Under the pieces are notes generated by a model. It saw only the letters and a list, made by a program, of their open reading frames with translations. It was not told the DNA's origin and made no database searches. Positions 1 through 6,905 of a DNA stretch of 23,937 nucleotides are shown here, piece by piece. This stretch comes from an uncultured Lachnoanaerobaculum sp. (lineage in GTDB: Bacteria; Bacillota; Clostridia; Lachnospirales; Lachnospiraceae): positions 1-23,937 of the forward strand of contig NZ_CALLVU010000131.1 of assembly GCF_938015485.1 (NCBI RefSeq). The letters run 5' to 3'. The position numbers were made by a program, and so were the translations under genes. Every line of letters begins with the position of its first letter. Within the stretch, counting starts at the first letter, position 1.

Positions 1-55
1 AGAATCCCGTCCTCGTGCGTTTTCCACCCCTGTTGAACTTAATATAGGACATTTC
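1..55 (+). repeat. Fragment of a second copy of the IS transposase gene
   Basis: These 55 bases are identical to bases 468-522 inside the transposase gene of the neighbouring insertion sequence, in the same orientation. The identity stops at the left terminal inverted repeat of the complete element. It is therefore the visible end of another, truncated copy of the same element that is fused directly to this one. The rest of that copy lies outside the window, so its length is unknown. Confidence 0.9.
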
Positions 56-68
56 CCGTCTTCCGTCG
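55..68 (+). repeat. Left terminal inverted repeat of the IS
   Basis: The perfect core CTTCCGTCG at 60-68 is the reverse complement of 2029-2037. Extending outward to 55 keeps 12 of 14 positions paired with the right end. The exact outer boundary is uncertain by a few bases because the adjoining fragment ends here. Confidence 0.75.
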
Positions 69-232
69 AAGTACTATGAAATTTCCGACATTTTAAATTT
101 TAAGTAAACCATTTAATTTTATGCAATTCTTTTAAACCCTTTATTTTAAAGGCTTTTCTTACATAAAAAATATTTTAAAAAATTTGAAAAAAATTTTAGA
201 GTATGTTATAATCATAGTACTTCATAGTACTT
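69..232. repeat. Subterminal inverted and direct repeats inside the left IS end
   Basis: The 12-mer AAGTACTATGAA at 69-80 is the exact reverse complement of 221-232. Its first 11 bases are also the reverse complement of 212-222, so TCATAGTAC occurs as a tandem direct repeat at 212-220 and 222-230. The tandem copies start at the last base of the transposase promoter -10 hexamer and cover the expected transcription start. They could be transposase-binding sites involved in end recognition or self-repression. That role is inferred. Confidence 0.6.
184..212 (+). promoter_or_regulatory. Transposase promoter
   Basis: TTGAAA (184-189), a 17-base spacer and TATAAT (207-212) with an upstream TG extension (204-205) form a near-consensus sigma-A promoter. 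An apparent TTG start codon at 184 is really this -35 box. Confidence 0.8.
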
Positions 233-249
233 TAAATTTAGAGGTGTTT

Positions 250-2007
250 ATGGCTTATTTTTTGAGAAAAGAAAAGAAGAAAAAAGGTACTTATCTTCAG
301 ATGTATGAATCATTTTGGGATAAAGATAGAAAGCAACCAAGAACCAAAAATGTAAAATCTTTTGGTTACGTTGAAGATCTGATTTCAGATGAGATTCCGG
401 ATCCTATTAAATTTTACAGTGACTACGTAAAAGAGCAAAATGAGAATAGAACAAAAACTCTTTCTGAAGAATCCCGTCCTCGTGCGTTTTCCACCCCTGT
501 TGAACTTAATATAGGACATTTCTTGCTTTATGCATTAATTGATGAGCTTGATGTTAAGGAAACTATTGATATACTTGCTTCTCAAATGCGTTTTCAGTTC
601 TCTGTATTTGACTTAATTACACAACTTATTTATGCAAGGGTTATATCACCATGCTCTAAGTCAAAGACAGCCTCTCATGTATTTCCATACCTTTATGGCA
701 GTTCAACCATCTCTGAAGACCAAGTATATGACGGATGTTCTTTCATAGGAGAGTCCTATAAAAAGTACATTGATTTGTTTAATCACTCTTATGAAAGGTA
801 TTTTAAAAGAGATTTAAGCAATGTATTTTTCGATTGCACTAATTATTACTTTGAAATTGATATCCCTAGTGAAGACAAGCAAAAGGGACCTTCAAAAGAG
901 AATAGGCACTCTCCAATAATAGGGCAAGCTTTGCTTTTAGACGCCGATCTTGTACCTGTCTCCATGCAAATGTATCCCGGAAATGAATCGGAAAAACCAT
1001 ATATCAGAAAAGTTATTGAAGAAATGAAGCAACGACATAATGTATCAGGTAAGACTATTCAGGTGGCTGATAAAGGCCTTAATTGTGCAAGAAATATTTA
1101 TGCTGCCGTCAAAGAAGCTAATGACGGTTATATATTCTCAAAATCAATACATGGTAAGAATCTAAGTGAAAAGGAAAAGAAATGGGTTCTACTTGAAAAT
1201 GACGCAAATGTCTTTTCTAACTACACTGATGAAAAAGGTAATGTATCTTTTCGTCTTAAATCATGTATTGACAGCTTTGATTACAGTTTTAAAGAGATTG
1301 ATCCGGAAACAGGAAAAGAGAGTGTTACAAGGTTCTCTGTAAAGGAAAAGCGTATCGTTTCTTATAATCCTAACCTTGCAAAAAAACAAAGGCTTGAAAT
1401 AATGAAAATGGTCGATAAAGCTTCAAAGTTTTCTACATACAAAAATATAGCTAAAGATGAACTTGGAGATTGTGCTAAGTATGTAGACATCATAAATAAA
1501 GATAGTACAGGCAAGACCATAAAGCCTATAATAGGTCTAAACAAATCTAAGATTAATGAAGATCTTAAATATGCAGGATATAATCTTTTAGTTACATCTG
1601 AGATAGATATGGAGCCTTTACAGGTATATAAGACATACCATAGCCTATGGAAGATCGAGGAATCTTTTAGACTTACAAAATCATACCTTGATGCAAGGCC
1701 TGTTTATTTACAGAAAAAAGAAACAATCTATGGGCATTTTTTGATATGCTACCTTAGCTTGTTTCTTTTAAGAGTATTAGAAATAAAGTGCTTCAAGAAT
1801 AAAATAAACTCTTATGACTTAATCAACTTTATGCGTGATTTTAGGGTGGTAAATAAAGGTGATAATATATATATCAATATATCAAGAGATCAGGCCATTA
1901 ACGAAAAGATTAAAAAACTGGTTGGTTTTAGTAACCTTGATGCCCTCTATTTAACAAGAACTGAAGTCGACAATTTCTTTCAAAACTGCATGCTCTTGGA
2001 TACCTAG
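250..2007 (+). CDS. IS1634-family DDE transposase
   Basis: This 585-residue protein catalyses cut-and-paste movement of the element. The basic N-terminus (MAYFLRKEKKKKG) is typical of clostridial IS1634-type transposases. The catalytic triad is readable: D195 in VFFDCTNYYFEID, D274 in QVADKGLN, and E470/E471 in the YxxxWxIEExFRxxK signature. The start was chosen at 250 because GAGGTG (241-246) precedes it at normal spacing, whereas the upstream in-frame TTG at 184 lies in the promoter. The frame is intact with no degradation. A short perfect hairpin (2002-2017) overlaps the stop codon and is followed by TTT; it may help end the transcript. Family assignment is by recognised motifs only. Confidence 0.9.
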   Translation: MAYFLRKEKKKKGTYLQMYESFWDKDRKQPRTKNVKSFGYVEDLISDEIPDPIKFYSDYVKEQNENRTKTLSEESRPRAFSTPVELNIGHFLLYALIDELDVKETIDILASQMRFQFSVFDLITQLIYARVISPCSKSKTASHVFPYLYGSSTISEDQVYDGCSFIGESYKKYIDLFNHSYERYFKRDLSNVFFDCTNYYFEIDIPSEDKQKGPSKENRHSPIIGQALLLDADLVPVSMQMYPGNESEKPYIRKVIEEMKQRHNVSGKTIQVADKGLNCARNIYAAVKEANDGYIFSKSIHGKNLSEKEKKWVLLENDANVFSNYTDEKGNVSFRLKSCIDSFDYSFKEIDPETGKESVTRFSVKEKRIVSYNPNLAKKQRLEIMKMVDKASKFSTYKNIAKDELGDCAKYVDIINKDSTGKTIKPIIGLNKSKINEDLKYAGYNLLVTSEIDMEPLQVYKTYHSLWKIEESFRLTKSYLDARPVYLQKKETIYGHFLICYLSLFLLRVLEIKCFKNKINSYDLINFMRDFRVVNKGDNIYINISRDQAINEKIKKLVGFSNLDALYLTRTEVDNFFQNCMLLDT

Positions 2008-2028
2008 AGTACTAGGTTTTGAGAGAAA

Positions 2029-2042
2029 CGACGGAAGTCAGG
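2029..2042 (-). repeat. Right terminal inverted repeat of the IS
   Basis: The core CGACGGAAG at 2029-2037 is the reverse complement of the left core at 60-68. It begins 22 bases after the transposase stop codon, which is where the end of this kind of element is expected. Confidence 0.75.
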
Positions 2043-2086
2043 TAATATGTCAACAATTATTTTTGATTTTTTCAAAAAAGTTTTTG

Positions 2087-2114
2087 TTGAAAAAATTTAT
2101 ATTAGTATTATAAT
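2087..2114 (+). promoter_or_regulatory. Promoter of the thiamine riboswitch operon
   Basis: TTGAAA (2087-2092), a 16-base spacer and TATAAT (2109-2114) lie about 15 bases before the riboswitch aptamer and wholly outside the insertion sequence, so the operon does not depend on read-through from the element. Confidence 0.75.
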
Positions 2115-2128
2115 CTAAGTAATATATC

Positions 2129-2206
2129 AAAGGGGTGCTTATACGGCTGAGAGAGGTTTTACCTTAACCCATAACCTGATCTAGGTAATGCTAGCGTAGG
2201 GAAGTA
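2129..2206 (+). promoter_or_regulatory. TPP riboswitch (THI box)
   Basis: The conserved thiamine pyrophosphate aptamer blocks are present in order: GGGGTGC (2132-2138), GGCTGAGAG (2145-2153), then AACCTGATCTAGGTAATGC (2173-2191) and AGCGTAGGGA (2193-2202). These form the pyrimidine-sensing and pyrophosphate-sensing arms. Ligand binding should favour the terminator just downstream and shut off the thiamine-uptake genes. Exact helix ends were judged by eye. Confidence 0.97.
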
Positions 2207-2209
2207 AAA

Positions 2210-2238
2210 CAGACTGCCGTATAGCAGTCTGTTTTTTT
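2210..2238 (+). terminator. Riboswitch expression-platform terminator
   Basis: An 8-bp perfect stem (CAGACTGC 2210-2217, GCAGTCTG 2224-2231) with a six-base loop runs directly into seven T residues (2232-2238). It sits between the aptamer and the ribosome binding site GGAGGG at 2239-2244, so control is by premature transcription termination. Confidence 0.93.
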
Positions 2239-2250
2239 GGAGGGAGACAT

Positions 2251-2556
2251 ATGAATGCAAGCGTAGCGATACAGACACTACCGGAGGTTTATGACAATGA
2301 CGAGATAGTCAGGATAGTGGACGAGGTAATAGCTTATATAAAGAGTACAGGATATAAGTATTATGTGGGTCCGTTTGAGACGACTATTGAGGGCGATTAT
2401 GACGAACTTATGGACATAGTAAAAGAATGTCAGCATATAGCGATAAGGGCAGGTGCACCTGCGGTAATGGCATATATTAAAGTAAGCTTCAAACCTGACG
2501 GAGATTTACTTACAATAGACAGAAAGGTAACAAAACACCATTTAGATGAAAAATAA
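2251..2556 (+). CDS. Thiamine-binding protein, MTH1187/YkoF family
   Basis: This 101-residue single-domain protein belongs to the small ferredoxin-like family (DUF77, Thiamine_BP) whose members bind thiamine or its pyrimidine moiety in the cytoplasm. Recognisable features are the N-terminal beta strand (VAIQTLPEV), the central YYVGPFETTIEGDYDELMD segment and the C-terminal AYIKVSF strand. It has no signal peptide or membrane segment. It is the first gene behind the TPP riboswitch and overlaps the permease gene by 11 bases, so it is co-translated with the importer. It probably buffers or delivers the imported ligand; that role is inferred from family and context. The start follows GGAGGG at 2239-2244. 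Confidence 0.88.
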   Translation: MNASVAIQTLPEVYDNDEIVRIVDEVIAYIKSTGYKYYVGPFETTIEGDYDELMDIVKECQHIAIRAGAPAVMAYIKVSFKPDGDLLTIDRKVTKHHLDEK

Positions 2557-3295
2557 AAAAGACAGTATATACCCGATTGCTTTCGGCATTGTGTTTTTGG
2601 CGACTTGGCAGATACTTTGTACATTGAAGGTGATACCGGAGTTTTTGATGCCGTCACCCATTCAGATAGTAAAGGCATTGGTGAAAGATTTCCCGCTGCT
2701 GATGTACCATCTTGCCGTTACATTGGCTGAAAGCTTGATAGGACTTTTACTGGGCGTCTTACTTGGACTTGTATTTGCACTTCTGATGGACAGATTTATA
2801 AAGGTATATAAGACCTTTTATCCTTTTGTTATCATTTCTCAGACTATACCGACAATAGCCATAGCGCCGCTTTTGGTACTTTGGTTCGGATACGATTTGT
2901 TGCCGAAGGTTATACTTATAGTACTTGTTACATTCTTTCCTATAACGATTGGACTTTTGGAAAGCTTTAAGAGTGCCGATAAGGATGAGATAAACCTGCT
3001 TAAGTCGATGGGTGCAAGTGAGTTTGATATATATAAGTTTATCAAGTTGCCGTCTTCTATGGGGAAGTTTTTTGCAGCACTCAAGATTTCAGCTTCATAC
3101 TCTGTGGTAGGAGGAGTGATATCTGAGTGGCTTGGCGGGTTTAGAGGACTTGGAGTGTATATGACAAGAGTCAGAAAGGCATATGCTTTTGACAAGATGT
3201 TTGCAGTTATTATTATTATTTCAATACTCAGTTTATTATTATTAAAGGCGGTGGATTTGTTACAGAAGATATCCATGCCGTGGGAGGAAAAATGA
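2546..3295 (+). CDS. thiX: ABC importer permease, thiamine precursor uptake (ThiX type)
   Basis: This 249-residue protein is an inner-membrane permease of the BPD_transp_1 (SsuC/TauC-like) family. It has about six hydrophobic segments, starting with IAFGIVFLATWQILCTL near residues 11-27. The coupling-loop signature EAA...G is seen as LKSMGASEFDIYKFIKLP around residues 152-169, and the region near the C-terminus reads SEWLGGFRGLGVYM. It lies between the thiamine-binding protein and the substrate-binding protein under a TPP riboswitch, which points to formylaminopyrimidine/HMP or thiamine rather than sulfonate uptake. The symbol follows the ThiXYZ nomenclature and is context-based. The start overlaps the upstream gene by 11 bases. 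Confidence 0.87.
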   Translation: MKNKKDSIYPIAFGIVFLATWQILCTLKVIPEFLMPSPIQIVKALVKDFPLLMYHLAVTLAESLIGLLLGVLLGLVFALLMDRFIKVYKTFYPFVIISQTIPTIAIAPLLVLWFGYDLLPKVILIVLVTFFPITIGLLESFKSADKDEINLLKSMGASEFDIYKFIKLPSSMGKFFAALKISASYSVVGGVISEWLGGFRGLGVYMTRVRKAYAFDKMFAVIIIISILSLLLLKAVDLLQKISMPWEEK

Positions 3296-4296
3296 AAAAG
3301 ACAGTTAAGAATTTATGTGTAGGTTTAAGTTTATTTGCAATAGCTGTGGCAAGTATGGCTTGCGGCAGTCAAAAGCAGTCGGATTCGGGAGAGAAAAAAT
3401 TAAAGCTGGTGCTTGACTGGACACCCAATACCAATCATACAGGCCTGTATGTGGCAATGGAAAAGGGATATTATAAGGATGCAGGCATTGAGCTTGAGAT
3501 AGTACAGCCGCCTGAAGACGGTGCGGAGGTTTTGGTTGCAAGCGGTAAAGCCGATTTCGGTATATCTTTTCAGGACACTTTGGCAGGTCCACTGTCAAAG
3601 GCTGAACCGCTTCCTATAAAGGCTGTTGCCGCAATAGCACAGCATAACACCTCAGGAATAATGTCAAGAAAGGGAGACGGTATCACCACACCTAAAGGAC
3701 TTGAGGGTAAAAAGTATGCTACATGGGATCTTCCGATAGAAAAAGCGATTATAAAAAATGTGGTGGAAAAAGACGGAGGCGACTTTTCAAAGGTTGAGCT
3801 TGTGCCTTCTACAGTCACTGATGAGGTATCGGCACTTAGTACAAAGCAGATAGATGCTGTGTGGGTATACTACGGTTGGGCAGGTATTGCAGCCAATGTA
3901 AAGAATTTTGAATTTGACTATTTCGCATTTAAAGATATCAATCCGACATTTGACTATTACACTCCGGTAATCATTACAAATGACAATATGATAAAAAATG
4001 ACAAAGATACAGTCAAGAAGTTTTTGGATGCGACTAAAAAGGGATATGAGTTTGCAGCAGGCAATCCTAAGGACGCGGCGGAAATCTTACTTAAATATGC
4101 ACCTGAGATTGACCAAAAGCTTGCAAACGCGTCACAGGAGTACTTATCCGCCTGCTATATTGATAAGGATGTTCCTTGGGGATATATCGACAGTGACAGA
4201 TGGAAAAATTTCTATAGATGGCTGAATGAGAATAATCTGTTGGAAAGTCAGATAGATGAGGGAGCAGGACTTGATAATGAATTTATCACAAAATAG
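3292..4296 (+). CDS. thiY: Thiamine-precursor ABC transporter substrate-binding lipoprotein (ThiY type)
   Basis: This 334-residue extracellular binding protein belongs to the NMT1/THI5-like family. A lipoprotein signal peptide (MKKTVKNLCVGLSLFAIAV) leads to a Cys at residue 24 in SMAC, so it should be lipid-anchored. The mature part opens with LVLDWTPNTNHTGLYVA, the characteristic ligand-pocket motif of ThiY-type proteins that bind formylaminopyrimidine (FAMP), followed by GYYKDAGIELEIVQPPEDGA. The ATG at 3292 was chosen because GGAGG (3283-3287) precedes it and it shares ATGA with the permease stop codon. A GTG at 3280 would place that ribosome binding site inside the gene. The ligand is inferred from family and riboswitch. 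Confidence 0.9.
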   Translation: MKKTVKNLCVGLSLFAIAVASMACGSQKQSDSGEKKLKLVLDWTPNTNHTGLYVAMEKGYYKDAGIELEIVQPPEDGAEVLVASGKADFGISFQDTLAGPLSKAEPLPIKAVAAIAQHNTSGIMSRKGDGITTPKGLEGKKYATWDLPIEKAIIKNVVEKDGGDFSKVELVPSTVTDEVSALSTKQIDAVWVYYGWAGIAANVKNFEFDYFAFKDINPTFDYYTPVIITNDNMIKNDKDTVKKFLDATKKGYEFAAGNPKDAAEILLKYAPEIDQKLANASQEYLSACYIDKDVPWGYIDSDRWKNFYRWLNENNLLESQIDEGAGLDNEFITK

Positions 4297-5056
4297 TGAG
4301 CCTCTTTTAGAGGCTGAGGATATAGGCTTTGCATATGACAAAAGAGAGATAATTACAGGTGTAAATTTGAAATTGTATAAAAATGAGCTTGTATCATTGC
4401 TTGGAGTAAGTGGAAGCGGTAAGAGTACTCTTTTTAATATAATTGCAGGTCTTTTAAAACCTGATACGGGGAAAATAGTATATGGAGGAGAGGATATAAC
4501 CGGAAAATCGGGTATTATAAGTTACTCATTTCAAAAAGATCTTTTGCTTCCGTATCTAAAAATCGAGGAGAATGTGGCGCTGCCTCTTCTCATAAAAAAA
4601 GAAAAAAAGAGTACAGCCGTAAAAAAGGCTAAAGAGATGTTAAAAGAGTTTAAGCTTGATGCATATGCAAGTAAGTATCCGAGGGAACTCTCAGGAGGTA
4701 TGAGACAGAGGATTGCACTGCTTAGAACTTATCTCTTTTCAAAAGATGTGTCCTTACTTGACGAGCCTTTTTCAGCACTTGACGCCATTACAAAGGATGA
4801 GATGCATGAGTGGTATATGAATATGAGGAAAAAATATAATACCTCCACAATATTTATAACTCACGATGTGGATGAGGCGATACTTTTATCGGACAGGATT
4901 TATATATTAGGTAATACACCGTCAACTATAAAAACTGAGCTTAAAATAGAGGTAAATAACAGAAATAATGATTTCAAACTTAGTGAAAGTTTTTTGGAGT
5001 ATAAAAAAGAGGTTTTAAGAAATCTTGAAAACGGCAGTGACGGTAAAAAGTTTTAG
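4277..5056 (+). CDS. thiZ: ABC importer ATP-binding protein (ThiZ type)
   Basis: This 259-residue cytoplasmic ATPase powers the importer. It has Walker A GVSGSGKST (residues 43-51), a Q-loop at SFQKDLLLPYL, signature LSGGMRQR (138-145), Walker B SLLDEPFSALD with D162 and catalytic E163, and the switch histidine H196 in FITHDVDEA. All catalytic residues are intact, and the protein resembles the SsuB/TauB/ThiZ group. Two in-frame ATG codons are possible: 4277 (AGG at 4266-4268 upstream) and 4256 (seven residues longer). Either way the start overlaps the binding-protein gene (20 bases for 4277). It is the last gene of the operon; a strong hairpin follows five bases after the stop. Confidence 0.88.
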   Translation: MNLSQNSEPLLEAEDIGFAYDKREIITGVNLKLYKNELVSLLGVSGSGKSTLFNIIAGLLKPDTGKIVYGGEDITGKSGIISYSFQKDLLLPYLKIEENVALPLLIKKEKKSTAVKKAKEMLKEFKLDAYASKYPRELSGGMRQRIALLRTYLFSKDVSLLDEPFSALDAITKDEMHEWYMNMRKKYNTSTIFITHDVDEAILLSDRIYILGNTPSTIKTELKIEVNNRNNDFKLSESFLEYKKEVLRNLENGSDGKKF

Positions 5057-5060
5057 ATTA

Positions 5061-5096
5061 AATACCCCTCGGAGCGTTGATAATCCGAGGGGTATT
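5061..5096. terminator. Hairpin terminator shared by convergent genes
   Basis: A perfect 13-bp stem (5061-5073 with 5084-5096) and a 10-base loop lie between the thiZ stop and the stop of the minus-strand gene at 5101. Only short T-rich stretches follow on either side, so termination efficiency is uncertain, but the position and stability fit a bidirectional transcript boundary. Confidence 0.8.
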
Positions 5097-5100
5097 TGTA

Positions 5101-5946
5101 TCAGTTTATTTTCTTCAGTTCATAAAGATTCATAAGTTCAAATGTGGAAAAGTCAGGCATCGGTGCAAATGAACATTCAAGGTATTTGTCACTGTCTTTT
5201 GCGTCCATGCTGAAAATATAGTTGTAACCGCATTCAAACAGATAGTCGGGAGAAAGCTCATTACTCGGACCGTAAATTCCCTTAAGTTTTGCATTACTGC
5301 AAGCCTTTAATATGTCAAGGTAGGATTCATTGACTAAAGTTGAGCCCGACATGATGACTGCATCGAGACTTTCAAGCACATCTCTATGGTTCAGAGCGTC
5401 ATCACCCAGATGGAAGAATATGTTCTTCGGGTAAACTTCTGTACTGTCTTTTGAAATCCTGTAACTTAAGATTCTTTTTTCAGGTGTGAGGTCAAATGCA
5501 TGGAATTCCGTACATTTATTAAGCAAAAATCTTAAATATACACCATAGCCTATAAGTCCGACTTTCATATTGCTTACATCGTAGTTAAAGCCAAGACCTG
5601 CGGTACGCTTGATACCTCGTTTTTCCAAAAGTTCAACACTGTTGAACGGTTTACTCATCAAATTGCTGAGTACTACAAGCAGTGTCCTAAGAGTCACGTC
5701 ATCCTTTAACATAAGCTCTGTGATACATTCATCAAGAGGCTTTCCTATAAGACTTCTTATTATCGGCTCATACTCGCTGACAGGCTTTTCTTTACCGATT
5801 CTGAGGGCAAAACTTATCTTTTTGTTGTTATCAACAGCCATCGCCCACTTAAAACCGAAAATAAACTCATCAAGCTTTGCGACAGGTATATTATATTTCT
5901 TATAAAGAGCCAGATTCAGCTCAAGTATTCTTTGTATATCTTTCAT
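5101..5946 (-). CDS. DUF4213/DUF364 Rossmann-like protein
   Basis: This 281-residue cytoplasmic protein has two recognisable parts. An N-terminal DUF4213-like region (about residues 1-110) includes FGFKWAMA. A C-terminal DUF364 domain starts at MKVGLIGYGVYLRFLL, a glycine-rich nucleotide-binding-like turn, followed by FHAFDLTPEKR and DAVIMSGSTLVNESYLDIL. The family is called a putative heavy-metal chelation domain, and members are often near metal or cofactor transport genes, but the biochemical role is not established. It is convergent with the thiamine operon and probably monocistronic. AAAGGGG at 5951-5957 precedes the start on the minus strand. A promoter and a 31-bp palindrome lie upstream. 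The function is left open. Confidence 0.72.
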   Translation of the reverse strand: MKDIQRILELNLALYKKYNIPVAKLDEFIFGFKWAMAVDNNKKISFALRIGKEKPVSEYEPIIRSLIGKPLDECITELMLKDDVTLRTLLVVLSNLMSKPFNSVELLEKRGIKRTAGLGFNYDVSNMKVGLIGYGVYLRFLLNKCTEFHAFDLTPEKRILSYRISKDSTEVYPKNIFFHLGDDALNHRDVLESLDAVIMSGSTLVNESYLDILKACSNAKLKGIYGPSNELSPDYLFECGYNYIFSMDAKDSDKYLECSFAPMPDFSTFELMNLYELKKIN

Positions 5947-5960
5947 AAATCCCCTTTCAG

Positions 5961-5991
5961 ATATAAACTTCCGTATAACGGATATTTATAT
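5961..5991. promoter_or_regulatory. 31-bp imperfect palindrome in the leader of the DUF364 gene
   Basis: ATATAAA (5961-5967) pairs with TTTATAT (5985-5991), and TCCGT (5970-5974) pairs with ACGGA (5978-5982), giving 12 of 14 paired positions around an ATA centre. It lies between the predicted transcription start (near 5998, minus strand) and the ribosome binding site. It could be an operator for a dimeric repressor or a leader hairpin. Confidence 0.55.
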
Positions 5992-6004
5992 AAAATTTAA
6001 TAGT

Positions 6005-6033
6005 ATTATAGGTTAAACATATTGTTTTGTAAA
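6005..6033 (-). promoter_or_regulatory. Promoter of the DUF364 gene
   Basis: Read on the minus strand, TTTACA (6028-6033), a 17-base spacer and TATAAT (6005-6010) form a near-consensus promoter that would give a leader of about 50 bases. Confidence 0.7.
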
Positions 6034-6099
6034 TGAATTAAATATATAGGAAATGCCCTTTGAAAGTCTTGTAATACTTTTATATTCGTTTTTACTACC

Positions 6100-6128
6100 T
6101 TGTATACCTGTATCGGCTATGCTAAAAT
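6100..6128 (+). promoter_or_regulatory. Promoter of ung-uppP
   Basis: TTGTAT (6100-6105), a 17-base spacer and TAAAAT (6123-6128), with a TG extension at 6120-6121, point toward ung. The predicted leader is about 75 bases. Confidence 0.65.
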
Positions 6129-6210
6129 AGACCGTGTACTTTAGTATGTGGTCTGTTTTTATGTGACAGTGCATATATTTTAGATGATTTTACATGAATT
6201 GAGGATTCAT

Positions 6211-6888
6211 ATGAGTGAGTTGAGTGGAGAGTGGAAGGCTGTGCTTGAGCCTGAGTTTAAAAAGCCGTACTATAGAGACTTGTATAATTTTGTAAAAAAG
6301 GAGTATGCTACGCATATTATATATCCGCCTTCAGATAAGCTGTTTGAGGCTCTGCATCTTACACCTCTGTCAGAAATCAAGGTGGTTATTTTGGGACAGG
6401 ACCCTTACCATAATGAAAATCAGGCACACGGGTTGTCATTTTCAGTTCCAACATCACAAAGAAAGATTCCGCCTTCACTTGTGAATATATATAAAGAACT
6501 TCATGATGATGTGGGTACATATATACCCAATAACGGAAACCTTGTAAAATGGGCAAAGCAAGGTGTTCTTATGCTGAATACGATACTTACAGTCAGAGCT
6601 CATGCCGCATTTTCACATCAGGGCAAGGGATGGGAACAGTTTACAGATGCTATAATAAAGACAATAAATGACACCGACAGGCCGATAGTCTTTATGCTGT
6701 GGGGCAGTGCCGCAACAGCAAAGAAAAAGATGCTTAATAATCCGAAGCACTTGATTTTGACTACAGTACATCCGAGTCCGCTCTCGGCGTACAGAGGATT
6801 TTTCGGATGTAAGCATTTTTCAAAGGCAAATAAATTTTTGACGGATAATAATATCTCGCCGATTGACTGGCAGATAGAGAATATATAA
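6211..6888 (+). CDS. ung: Uracil-DNA glycosylase (family 1)
   Basis: This 225-residue cytoplasmic enzyme removes uracil from DNA as the first step of base-excision repair. The water-activating motif GQDPYH places the catalytic aspartate at residue 64 and HPSPLS places the catalytic histidine at residue 187, the same numbers as in the E. coli enzyme. The other family motifs VLMLNTILTV and VFMLWG are present. The ATG at 6211 was chosen because GAGG (6200-6203) precedes it by seven bases and it gives the usual family length. An in-frame ATG at 6184 would add nine residues without a good ribosome binding site. It is followed by uppP after 17 bases and probably co-transcribed with it. Confidence 0.97.
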   Translation: MSELSGEWKAVLEPEFKKPYYRDLYNFVKKEYATHIIYPPSDKLFEALHLTPLSEIKVVILGQDPYHNENQAHGLSFSVPTSQRKIPPSLVNIYKELHDDVGTYIPNNGNLVKWAKQGVLMLNTILTVRAHAAFSHQGKGWEQFTDAIIKTINDTDRPIVFMLWGSAATAKKKMLNNPKHLILTTVHPSPLSAYRGFFGCKHFSKANKFLTDNNISPIDWQIENI

Positions 6889-6905
6889 TTATAGAAAGGG
6901 ATAGT

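Larger units (their letters stand above)
55..2042 (+). mobile_element. Complete insertion sequence, IS1634 family (IS4 superfamily)
   Basis: A single 585-residue DDE transposase gene is bounded by an imperfect 14-bp terminal inverted repeat (55-68 against 2029-2042, 12 of 14 matching, with a 9-bp perfect core at 60-68 and 2029-2037). The element is about 2.0 kb, a normal size for this family. It carries its own promoter and an intact reading frame, so it looks active. It sits immediately upstream of the thiamine operon, but that operon keeps its own promoter to the right of the element. No simple target duplication can be recognised, because the left flank is itself insertion-sequence DNA. 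IS1634 is known for long, variable target duplications, so the flank outside the window would have to be examined. Confidence 0.85.

Noticed and set aside
184..249. N-terminal extension of the transposase from TTG at 184
   Set aside because: The TTG belongs to the promoter -35 box and the transcript would start after it; the ATG at 250 has its own ribosome binding site and begins with the family N-terminus.
2839..3276. 145-codon open frame on the minus strand
   Set aside because: It is antisense to the well-supported permease gene, lacks a ribosome binding site and has no recognisable domain.
6129..6160. Hairpin with wobble pairs followed by GTTTTT, resembling a terminator before ung
   Set aside because: It begins at the predicted transcription start of ung and no plus-strand gene lies upstream to be terminated; three adjacent G-U pairs make it weak.
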